Both the position numbers and the translations under genes were made by a program. Positions 1-5,436 of a stretch of DNA of 6,807 nucleotides are shown here, one piece after another; within the stretch, counting starts at the first letter, position 1; the number at the start of each line of letters is the position of its first letter. The notes under the pieces were generated by a model, which saw only the letters and a list, made by a program, of their open reading frames with translations, had not been told where the DNA came from and searched no databases. Source of the DNA: Clostridia bacterium (lineage in GTDB: Bacteria > Bacillota > Clostridia > Oscillospirales > CAG-382); the NCBI GenBank assembly GCA_900757905.1, contig CAAEPN010000232.1, forward strand, positions 1 to 6,807. The letters are read 5' to 3'.

Positions 1-1759
1 GATAGACGAGCGATGAGGTAACTACCTGCTCGCGGATCGCGTCGATCGGCGGGTTAGTTACTTGGGCAAAAAGCTGCTTAAAGTAGTTATACAAAAGCTG
101 CGGCTTTTCGCAAAGCACGGCGATCGGCGAATCGATACCCATGGCGCTGATCGGGTCGTCCGCTTTTTCTGCCATAGATTTGAGCGTTCCGTTGACATCC
201 TCCCAAGTGTAGCCGAATACCTTTTCGCGCTGCAAAAAAGGCAGCATATCGGCAAATTCGTTGCTTCTTGCGGCAAAGGATTTTTCAATTTCGGATACGC
301 GTTTTAATTTGACGGCTTTTGCCGGTGTTTCCACACCGCCCTTTATATTACCGACTAACGAATGCCAGTCGGAATCCTCGGCAGTATCTGCGGTAAGCGA
401 ATCCAACTCCGACAAATTCTCTGTAAGCCAGCTTTCATACGGATGTCTGCCGGCTTCGACGGTTTTTAATTCGTCGTCATCAATAATACGTCCTTTTTCC
501 GTATCGATAAGAAGCATTTTTCCAGGATGAAGTCGTTCTTTTTTGACGATCTTGCTCTCATCGATGTCAAGCACGCCAACCTCCGACGCAAGAATCACCG
601 TGCCGTCGTCGGTAAGCATATAACGTGCCGGACGAAGTCCGTTGCGGTCAAGCGTTGCACCGACATAGCGGCCGTCGGTAAAGGCGATCGCTGCCGGACC
701 GTCCCACGGTTCGGTCATGCAGGAATTGTATTCATAAAAGGCGTGTTTTTTAGCATCCATAAGCGGATTGTTTTCCCACGGTTCGGGAATGGTGAGCATA
801 ACGGCGCCGGGAAGCGAATAGCCGGAAAGAGTGAGAAACTGAAGATAGTTGTCGAGCATAGCCGAGTCAGAACCATCTTCATTGATGACCGGCAAAACCT
901 TTTCGATATCCTCACCGAAAGCCTTAGCGGAAAACATTTTTTCACGCGCTTTTACCCAGTTTACATTGCCGCGGATAGTATTGATCTCACCGTTGTGAAT
1001 GATATAACGGTTGGGGTGCGCGCGTTCCCAGCTCGGAAACGTGTTGGTGCTGAAACGGGAGTGAACGAGAGCGATAGCCGTTTTCATGTCCACATCCTTT
1101 AAATCGAGATAAAATTCACTTACCTGATCCGGCGTCAGCATGCCTTTATAAACAATGGTTTTCGAAGAAAGACTTGCAAAATAGAAGTATTTATCCGTGC
1201 TGTCCGGCGCATAACGTATCTCATGCTCTGCTCGCTTTGAAATGACATACAGCTTTCGTTCAAAATCGGCTTCCCTTTTGGTGCTTTTATCTTTTTTTAT
1301 AAAAAGCTGACAGATATGCGGCATGGCCTCCCGTGCCGTTTTTCCGATACAGTCCGGGAAAACCGGCACATCACGGATCCCGAGCAAGGTCTGCTTTTCT
1401 TCGGCAATAATTTCTTTTAACTTTGCAAGGCTTTCCGCGCGCGTATCCTTATCCGGCGACAGAAACAGCATTCCGACGCCATATTCGCCTTTTTCCGGAA
1501 GCTTGATTCCATCATTTTCACAGACCTTGCGCATAAACTCATGCGGTAATTGAATCAGGATCCCTGCACCGTCGCCAGTATCCGGTTCACTGCCGACACC
1601 GCCGCGATGAGTCAGGTTCTTGAGTATGGTAACGGCGTCGGTAATCAGTTTGTGGGACGCTTCGCCGTCAATTTTGCAGATAAATCCTATGCCACAGGCA
1701 TCATGTTCGTATTTCGGGTCGTAAAGACCCTGCTTTTCCGGTAAACCAATGTACCTCAT
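1..1759 (-). CDS. gltB: Glutamate synthase large subunit, N-terminal part (cut by the window edge)
   Basis: The large subunit of glutamate synthase releases ammonia from glutamine in its amidotransferase domain and channels it to a flavin/iron-sulfur synthase domain, which reductively aminates 2-oxoglutarate to glutamate in the cytosol. I translated 586 codons from the ATG at 1759 without a stop. Residues 19-26 read HDACGIGF, so Cys22 is the expected class II amidotransferase nucleophile after a 21-residue propeptide normally removed in this family. HRGG (51-54), HSRFSTNTFPSW (233-244) and HNGEINTIRGN (255-265) are further signatures of the domain, which runs to about residue 430. The stretch from about 480, including TNPPIDAIREQ (568-578), is the start of the central domain. 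The FMN and 3Fe-4S parts would lie beyond base 1. A GGAGG (1769-1773) 9 nt upstream supports the start. A possible promoter and a hairpin lie in the leader. Family identity is very secure; whether the partner is an NADPH small subunit or ferredoxin cannot be seen. Confidence 0.96.
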   Translation of the reverse strand, partial: MRYIGLPEKQGLYDPKYEHDACGIGFICKIDGEASHKLITDAVTILKNLTHRGGVGSEPDTGDGAGILIQLPHEFMRKVCENDGIKLPEKGEYGVGMLFLSPDKDTRAESLAKLKEIIAEEKQTLLGIRDVPVFPDCIGKTAREAMPHICQLFIKKDKSTKREADFERKLYVISKRAEHEIRYAPDSTDKYFYFASLSSKTIVYKGMLTPDQVSEFYLDLKDVDMKTAIALVHSRFSTNTFPSWERAHPNRYIIHNGEINTIRGNVNWVKAREKMFSAKAFGEDIEKVLPVINEDGSDSAMLDNYLQFLTLSGYSLPGAVMLTIPEPWENNPLMDAKKHAFYEYNSCMTEPWDGPAAIAFTDGRYVGATLDRNGLRPARYMLTDDGTVILASEVGVLDIDESKIVKKERLHPGKMLLIDTEKGRIIDDDELKTVEAGRHPYESWLTENLSELDSLTADTAEDSDWHSLVGNIKGGVETPAKAVKLKRVSEIEKSFAARSNEFADMLPFLQREKVFGYTWEDVNGTLKSMAEKADDPISAMGIDSPIAVLCEKPQLLYNYFKQLFAQVTNPPIDAIREQVVTSSLVY

Positions 1760-1817
1760 TTTATCAAACCTCCGCTTTCAGCCTGTATTAAAATAATCCA
1801 AAATAGCAAAAAGAAAA

Positions 1818-1849
1818 AAGGCGCTACTTCCCTATGGAAATAACGCCTT
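1818..1849 (-). terminator. Intrinsic terminator or leader attenuator hairpin between ftsH and gltB
   Basis: On the minus strand GGCGTTATTTCC, loop ATAG, GGAAGTAGCGCC forms a 12-bp stem in which ten pairs are Watson-Crick and two are G-U. Two flanking A-T pairs can extend it. It is followed directly by TTTTTTCTTTTT, so it has the form of a Rho-independent terminator in the direction of ftsH and gltB. On the plus strand the same arms have two C-A mismatches and no T-tract, so it is one-directional. It lies about 130 nt after the ftsH stop and 60 nt before the gltB start. It may simply end the queT-ftsH transcript, or act inside a gltB leader if the promoter-like TATAAT upstream of it is used. 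Confidence 0.8.
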
Positions 1850-1861
1850 CGTTATACTTAT

Positions 1862-1889
1862 ATTATATTCTTTTTACGGTAAAATGCAA
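1862..1889 (-). promoter_or_regulatory. Possible sigma-A-type promoter for gltB, upstream of the hairpin
   Basis: The minus strand shows a perfect TATAAT (1867-1862) preceded by TTGCAT (1889-1884) with a 16-bp spacer. The -10 box is ideal; the -35 box matches TTGACA at only three positions, and the region is AT-rich, so a chance match is possible. Predicted transcription would begin near 1855, only about six bases before the terminator-like hairpin. I see no clearly better promoter between the hairpin and the gltB start: TTTAAT occurs there, but without a reasonable -35 box. Confidence 0.45.
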
Positions 1890-1938
1890 GTGTTTTTCAG
1901 AAAAAACGCCGTTTTTCACAAAACTTTTTGTTTGTTTC

Positions 1939-1952
1939 GCGTAAATTTATGC
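1939..1952. other. Imperfect 14-bp palindrome after ftsH
   Basis: GCGTAAATTTATGC is self-complementary except at one symmetric position pair. It lies 25 bp past the ftsH stop and about 50 bp upstream of the possible gltB -35 box, where an operator could sit. The centre is AT-rich, so it may be chance. No function is assigned. Confidence 0.2.
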
Positions 1953-1977
1953 AAAAACACCTATCTTCATAAGGAGA

Positions 1978-3816
1978 CTATCCGTTTGCCGCCGCGTCGT
2001 CCTTGCGCTCCAAAATCTCCATAAACTGTTCACCGGTAATTGTTTCGGATTCGTATAAGAACTTAGCAAGCTCATCCAACTTGCGGCGGTTTTCGGATAG
2101 GATCTTGAGCGCTTTTGCATGCTGCTCCTTGACAAGCTCGACCACCTTGCGGTCAATAAGCGTTTGGGTTTCGGAGGAGCAAGCAAGCGACGCGTCGCCG
2201 CCGAGATATTGATTGGAAACCGTTTCAAGAGCCACCATATCGAAGTCATCGCTCATGCCATAGCGCGTAATCATAGCGCGTGCAAGTTTAGTCGCCTGTT
2301 CGATATCGTTGGAGGCGCCGGTCGTGACCGAACCGAAGATCAGCTCTTCGGCCGCTCTGCCGCCGGTAAAGGTAGCAATCTTATTCTCGATCTCTTCTTT
2401 GCTCATCAAGTAATGATTGCCCTCGTCCACCTGCATGGTGTAGCCAAGCGCACCGGAGGTACGCGGTACAATGGTGATTTTCTGTACCGGCGCGGAATGG
2501 TTCTGTTTCGCCGCAACGAGTGCATGACCGATCTCATGGTAAGACACAATCATTTTTTCCTTATCGGTCAAAATGGCATTCTTCTTCTGATAACCGGCAA
2601 TAACCACTTCAATGCTTTCTTCCATATCCGCTTGGTCGGCTGCTTTCCTTCCGGCACGAACCGCGCGAAGCGCCGCTTCGTTGACAATATTTGCAAGCTC
2701 CGCACCCGAAGCGCCGGATGCCATACGGGCAATTTTCTGATAATCAATACCGGGAACGGTCTTAATTTTTGCTGCATGAACCTTTAAGATAGCTTCGCGT
2801 CCCTTTAAGTCTGGAAGCTCAACCGGAACGCGGCGGTCAAAACGGCCTGGCCGCGTCAAAGCCGGGTCAAGCGACTCAGGGCGGTTGGTTGCGGCAAGAA
2901 TGATAACGCCGTTGTTGCCTTCAAAGCCGTCCATTTCGGTAAGCAGCTGGTTTAACGTCTGTTCGCGTTCGTCATTGCCGGAAAACTGGCCGTCACGCTT
3001 TTTGCCGATAGCATCGATTTCATCAATAAAGACGATACAGGGCGCTTTTTCTTTAGCCTGTTTGAACAGGTCGCGCACCTTGGATGCACCCATACCAACA
3101 AACATTTCCACAAATTCCGAACCGCTCATGGAAAAGAACGGTACATTGGATTCACCGGCTACCGCCTTTGCAAGCATGGTCTTACCGGTACCGGGAGGGC
3201 CGACAAGCAAAATGCCTTTGGGCATGGAAGCGCCGATTTCCTTATACTTATCGGGATTGTGCAGATAATTGACAATTTCAGTCAGATTTTCCTTAGCTTC
3301 ATCCTCACCGGCAACATCAGCAAATTTGATGCCTTCGGTGGATTGAACATAAATCTTGGCATTGCTTTTTCCCATGCCAAACATCATGGAATTTCCGCCA
3401 CCGGCCTTGTCCATGAGTTTTTTGGACATATACTGACCGAGAAGAATGAAAATGACGATCGGAAGCACCCAAGAAAGGATAAGTGAAAGGAGCGGCGACA
3501 TCTGTTCGACGATCTCTTTATTAAAGCTGGTAATGCCCGCGTCGTAGAGACGTTCGGTCAGATTCGGGTCGTCCATTCGGCCGGTCTTATAAACGGTTTT
3601 GCTGTCCTTGAGAGTAAACAAGATCTGTTCATCCTCAACCTGAACCTTGTCGATCTTTCCCTCTTCGGTCATTTTCATAAAATCGCCGTAATCCGCGTTC
3701 TTGATCTGCCGCGAAGCAAACGACGGCATGATCAGAAAATTGAAGAGCAGCATTACCGCCAAAATGATGAGATAGTACGAAATAATCGGCTTTTTCGGTG
3801 TTTTGACTTCTTTCAA
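1978..3816 (-). CDS. ftsH: ATP-dependent zinc metalloprotease FtsH
   Basis: FtsH is a hexameric inner-membrane AAA+ protease that unfolds and degrades misfolded membrane proteins and some short-lived regulators. The 612-residue product shows the full architecture: a first membrane segment (about 12-32), an extracytoplasmic domain (about 35-105), a second membrane segment (about 108-128), then the AAA+ ATPase with Walker A GPPGTGKT (206-213), pore loop FVEMFVG (235-241), Walker B IVFIDE (261-266) and the second region of homology ending in TRPGRFDRR (321-329) with the arginine fingers. The M41 protease domain has the zinc motif HEIGH (427-431) and the likely third ligand Asp504 in ASNDIEQA. 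No catalytic residue is missing; the length is slightly below the roughly 640 residues of Escherichia coli and Bacillus subtilis FtsH. The start is TTG (3816-3814), fixed by a ribosome binding site and a stop codon 15 nt upstream. It follows queT by 40 bp and may share its transcript. Confidence 0.97.
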   Translation of the reverse strand: MKEVKTPKKPIISYYLIILAVMLLFNFLIMPSFASRQIKNADYGDFMKMTEEGKIDKVQVEDEQILFTLKDSKTVYKTGRMDDPNLTERLYDAGITSFNKEIVEQMSPLLSLILSWVLPIVIFILLGQYMSKKLMDKAGGGNSMMFGMGKSNAKIYVQSTEGIKFADVAGEDEAKENLTEIVNYLHNPDKYKEIGASMPKGILLVGPPGTGKTMLAKAVAGESNVPFFSMSGSEFVEMFVGMGASKVRDLFKQAKEKAPCIVFIDEIDAIGKKRDGQFSGNDEREQTLNQLLTEMDGFEGNNGVIILAATNRPESLDPALTRPGRFDRRVPVELPDLKGREAILKVHAAKIKTVPGIDYQKIARMASGASGAELANIVNEAALRAVRAGRKAADQADMEESIEVVIAGYQKKNAILTDKEKMIVSYHEIGHALVAAKQNHSAPVQKITIVPRTSGALGYTMQVDEGNHYLMSKEEIENKIATFTGGRAAEELIFGSVTTGASNDIEQATKLARAMITRYGMSDDFDMVALETVSNQYLGGDASLACSSETQTLIDRKVVELVKEQHAKALKILSENRRKLDELAKFLYESETITGEQFMEILERKDDAAANG

Positions 3817-3823
3817 AATATCA

Positions 3824-3830
3824 CTTCCTT
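3824..3830 (-). promoter_or_regulatory. Ribosome binding site that fixes the TTG start of ftsH
   Basis: AAGGAAG on the minus strand lies 7 nt before a TTG codon. An in-frame TAA at 3829-3831 overlaps this site, so no start can lie further upstream, and the first in-frame ATG is Met22, inside the first membrane segment. TTG is therefore the only sensible initiation codon. Confidence 0.8.
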
Positions 3831-3856
3831 AAAGATGTAGTGGAAAAACTGTTGCG

Positions 3857-4348
3857 TCAAGGAATCAAATGCAGACGTTTTGCATATTTGTCCGCAAGCA
3901 ATCCGAGAAGATACCCAAGTATACCGCAGGCAATCACTTCACCAATGGCAACTGATACAAATAAGAACCCAAAAGCGTCGGGTGCGCCATATGCAAATTT
4001 CAACACAAACGGCACAATAAGCGCATTGGAAAGTACCGGACACAAAAGTGCCAAAATGCGATTTTTGCGAAGCAGATAGCCGCCAAACGCGCCGATAAAC
4101 GAAGCAAGCGTTCCGAAAATGACATCCCAGATAACGCCGCCGGTCAAGAGATTGGCCAGCAGACAGCCAACCGTTACTCCCGGAACCGCCGCGCCTGTAA
4201 AGCATACCAATACGTTTAACGCCTCTGAAATACGCACCTGAATCACACCGCTTGCAAGGCCACAAGCGTTCGCAAGGAACGTAAGCACGACATACAGCGC
4301 CGCAATAATTGCTCCAGTTACCAATTTTTTTGTTTTTTTCTGTACCAT
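3857..4348 (-). CDS. queT: QueT-family queuosine-precursor transporter (ECF S component)
   Basis: This is a 163-residue, strongly hydrophobic protein with about five or six membrane segments (roughly 9-28, 44-66, 72-94, 97-117, 126-152). The pattern QVRISEALNVL (37-47) with following Gly/Ala-rich helices is typical of QueT, the substrate-binding S component of an energy-coupling-factor importer thought to bring in a queuosine precursor such as preQ1 for tRNA modification. The small-residue helix AIIAALYV (13-20) is where S components usually contact the shared T subunit. Its length is normal for the family. No ATPase or T component is encoded nearby, consistent with a group II system whose energizing module is elsewhere. 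A preQ1-I riboswitch directly upstream independently supports the substrate class. ATG at 4348 follows AAGGAG by 10 nt. Which precursor is carried cannot be told from sequence. Confidence 0.92.
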   Translation of the reverse strand: MVQKKTKKLVTGAIIAALYVVLTFLANACGLASGVIQVRISEALNVLVCFTGAAVPGVTVGCLLANLLTGGVIWDVIFGTLASFIGAFGGYLLRKNRILALLCPVLSNALIVPFVLKFAYGAPDAFGFLFVSVAIGEVIACGILGYLLGLLADKYAKRLHLIP

Positions 4349-4358
4349 ATTCTTTTGT

Positions 4359-4400
4359 CTCCTTAGTTTTGTTTTAAGTGAGGATGGTTACGAACTCACT
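4359..4400 (-). promoter_or_regulatory. preQ1-I riboswitch controlling queT
   Basis: The minus strand holds a short stem AGTGAG (4400-4395) / CTCACT (4382-4377) enclosing a 12-nt loop TTCGTAACCATC, followed by an A-rich tail AAAACAAAACTAAGGAG. This matches the preQ1-I class: UUC just after the 5' arm, a C next to the 3' arm (the ligand-reading position), and an AAAACUAAGG tail that folds back as a pseudoknot. The tail contains the queT Shine-Dalgarno AAGGAG (4364-4359), and no terminator hairpin follows, so ligand binding should hide the ribosome site and lower translation. I did not resolve every pseudoknot pair; UCCU (4384-4381) could also pair with AGGA in the tail. Assignment to preQ1-I is supported by both fold and downstream gene. 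Confidence 0.87.
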
Positions 4401-4406
4401 GTGATA

Positions 4407-4435
4407 AGTATACAGGGCGAAAGTGAACATTACAA
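4407..4435 (-). promoter_or_regulatory. Promoter of queT (possibly queT-ftsH)
   Basis: On the minus strand TTGTAA (4435-4430) and TATACT (4412-4407) are separated by exactly 17 bp. The -10 box matches consensus at five of six positions and the -35 at four. Transcription would start near 4400, at the first base of the riboswitch stem, which is the arrangement expected for a preQ1 leader. Confidence 0.72.
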
Positions 4436-4479
4436 GGAAACTTTTTGAAAATAGTAGCAATTTTTCGAATTCCGCCGAT

Positions 4480-5268
4480 TTATTTGCTTGAAGTGTATTT
4501 CTTTTGATATTCCGTCGGAGAAGTACCGGTCATTTTTTTGAAAGCACGGCTGAAATAATATACATTTTCATAGCTGAGCGAGTCGGCCACGGAAGCGACA
4601 CTGTAATAGCCCGACAAAAGAAGCTCGCACGCATAATCCATCTTTCGTTTCAAAATATATTGTTTTGGAGACAACGAAAATTTGCGGATGAATAACTGTT
4701 TGAGATACGATGAGCTGATTCCGCACATTTCCGCCAAAGCGCCGGTTGCTAATTCCTCCTTCGGTCTTGAGAAATTCCGGTTAATAAAATCGATAGCCGG
4801 GCGAATTTTTTCACTTTTTTCCTTTGGGAAATAGTTTACTTTTTCAAGCTCAGCAAAAATCGTATATAGCTCGCTCATGCAGCGCGGCAAGAAGCCGGTG
4901 TCCTTTTTTCGCCATGTCAGAAAAATACGCCGGAAGATTGTTTCAAGATTCTGATTGCTTGTTTGCAGGGCAAACGCTTTGTCCGACACCGGTTCGACAG
5001 TGTCAAAAAAGATATCGATGCATTCACCGTGCGTGACTCGCTCCACGGTGTAAATATTCGCCTTTCCCTTGGGCAAAAAGCGAACGCTGCCACGCTTGCA
5101 GTGCATATGAATACCATTGAAATTGACGAAATTTTCTCCGGACAAAACATAGATCAACTCATTTGTATGCAAAGATGGCTCAAAGCGCGTAGCTTTCTCT
5201 TTGTATTCTTCAGCGGATACGTAGATAATGCGTGAAATGTCGGTCACGCGAATTTTGCTCCAATCCAT
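4480..5268 (-). CDS. AraC-family transcriptional regulator with N-terminal cupin
   Basis: This 262-residue protein has the two-domain AraC layout. The N-terminal part (about 25-90) contains LHTNELIYVLSG (33-44) and a β-rich pattern typical of the cupin sensor fold. The C-terminal part (about 153-258) holds two helix-turn-helix units: LAEMCGISSSYLKQLF (178-193) and ASVADSLSYENVYYFSRAFK (225-244), ending with the family signature KMTGTSPTEYQKK (245-257). Such proteins usually bind direct-repeat half sites and activate an adjacent operon when a small metabolite binds the cupin. Its divergence from a glycyl radical enzyme suggests that it controls that gene and senses its substrate or a related compound; this is inference. 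ATG at 5268 has only a weak GGTGAT ribosome site 5 nt away, and the predicted leader is about 11 nt. I see no clear terminator before queT. Confidence 0.93.
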   Translation of the reverse strand: MDWSKIRVTDISRIIYVSAEEYKEKATRFEPSLHTNELIYVLSGENFVNFNGIHMHCKRGSVRFLPKGKANIYTVERVTHGECIDIFFDTVEPVSDKAFALQTSNQNLETIFRRIFLTWRKKDTGFLPRCMSELYTIFAELEKVNYFPKEKSEKIRPAIDFINRNFSRPKEELATGALAEMCGISSSYLKQLFIRKFSLSPKQYILKRKMDYACELLLSGYYSVASVADSLSYENVYYFSRAFKKMTGTSPTEYQKKYTSSK

Positions 5269-5285
5269 ATGCGATCACCGTTACC

Positions 5286-5314
5286 AGTATACAGACAAGA
5301 AGCCGAAAAGTCAA
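5286..5314 (-). promoter_or_regulatory. Promoter of the araC-type regulator
   Basis: On the minus strand TTGACT (5314-5309) and TATACT (5291-5286) are spaced by 17 bp and each matches consensus at five of six positions. The predicted start near 5279 would give a leader of only about 11 nt before the ATG at 5268. Confidence 0.72.
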
Positions 5315-5342
5315 GTATCTTTCCACTTATTTGTGCCAAAAA

Positions 5343-5354
5343 GTATAAATATAC
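5343..5354. repeat. Inverted repeat between the divergent promoters, candidate operator
   Basis: GTATA-AA-TATAC is a 5-bp inverted repeat around a 2-bp centre. It lies about 12 bp upstream of the proposed -35 box of the glycyl radical enzyme and 28 bp upstream of the regulator's -35 box, where an activator would be expected. AraC proteins more often use direct repeats and the element is AT-rich, so the role is tentative. Confidence 0.3.
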
Positions 5355-5365
5355 ACATTTCGACA

Positions 5366-5394
5366 TTTACTTTTCCCTTCACATTTGTTATTCT
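5366..5394 (+). promoter_or_regulatory. Possible promoter of the glycyl radical enzyme gene
   Basis: TTTACT (5366-5371) and TATTCT (5389-5394) are 17 bp apart; each matches consensus at four of six positions, and a TG one base before the -10 box makes it an extended -10 type. Transcription would start near 5401. The weak match fits an activator-dependent promoter. TATAAA at 5344-5349 is an alternative -10 box but has a poor -35. Confidence 0.5.
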
Positions 5395-5436
5395 TTGCTT
5401 GCCGACAGAAAAAGTCGACGAAAGGAGATCAATCTT

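Noticed and set aside
62..1744. Plus- and minus-strand open frames of 60-190 codons within the left end
   Set aside because: They overlap the unbroken 586-codon glutamate synthase frame, whose conserved amidotransferase motifs show it to be the real gene.
1901..1916. AAAAAC-GGC-GTTTTT hairpin as the ftsH terminator
   Set aside because: The stem is almost all A-T with a 3-nt loop, and the T-run is part of the stem rather than following it. The hairpin at 1818-1849 is far better.
1760..1977. T-box leader or ANTAR-type dual hexaloop antiterminator upstream of gltB
   Set aside because: I found no T-box sequence or specifier stem, and no pair of short hairpins with A1/G4 hexaloops. The single hairpin has an ATAG tetraloop.
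2003..3486. Several plus-strand open frames of 60-220 codons across ftsH
   Set aside because: They are antisense shadows of a full-length, motif-complete FtsH, with no recognisable domains of their own.
5269..5436. In-frame ATG at 5269 that would extend the glycyl radical enzyme by 56 residues; the frame is open through the whole intergenic region
   Set aside because: The ATG abuts the divergent regulator's ATG, lacks a ribosome site, and the extension would span both promoters. Its translation is rich in Cys, aromatic and basic residues and does not look like this family, whereas ATG 5437 has GGAGA and begins with the family-like MTERIQKL.
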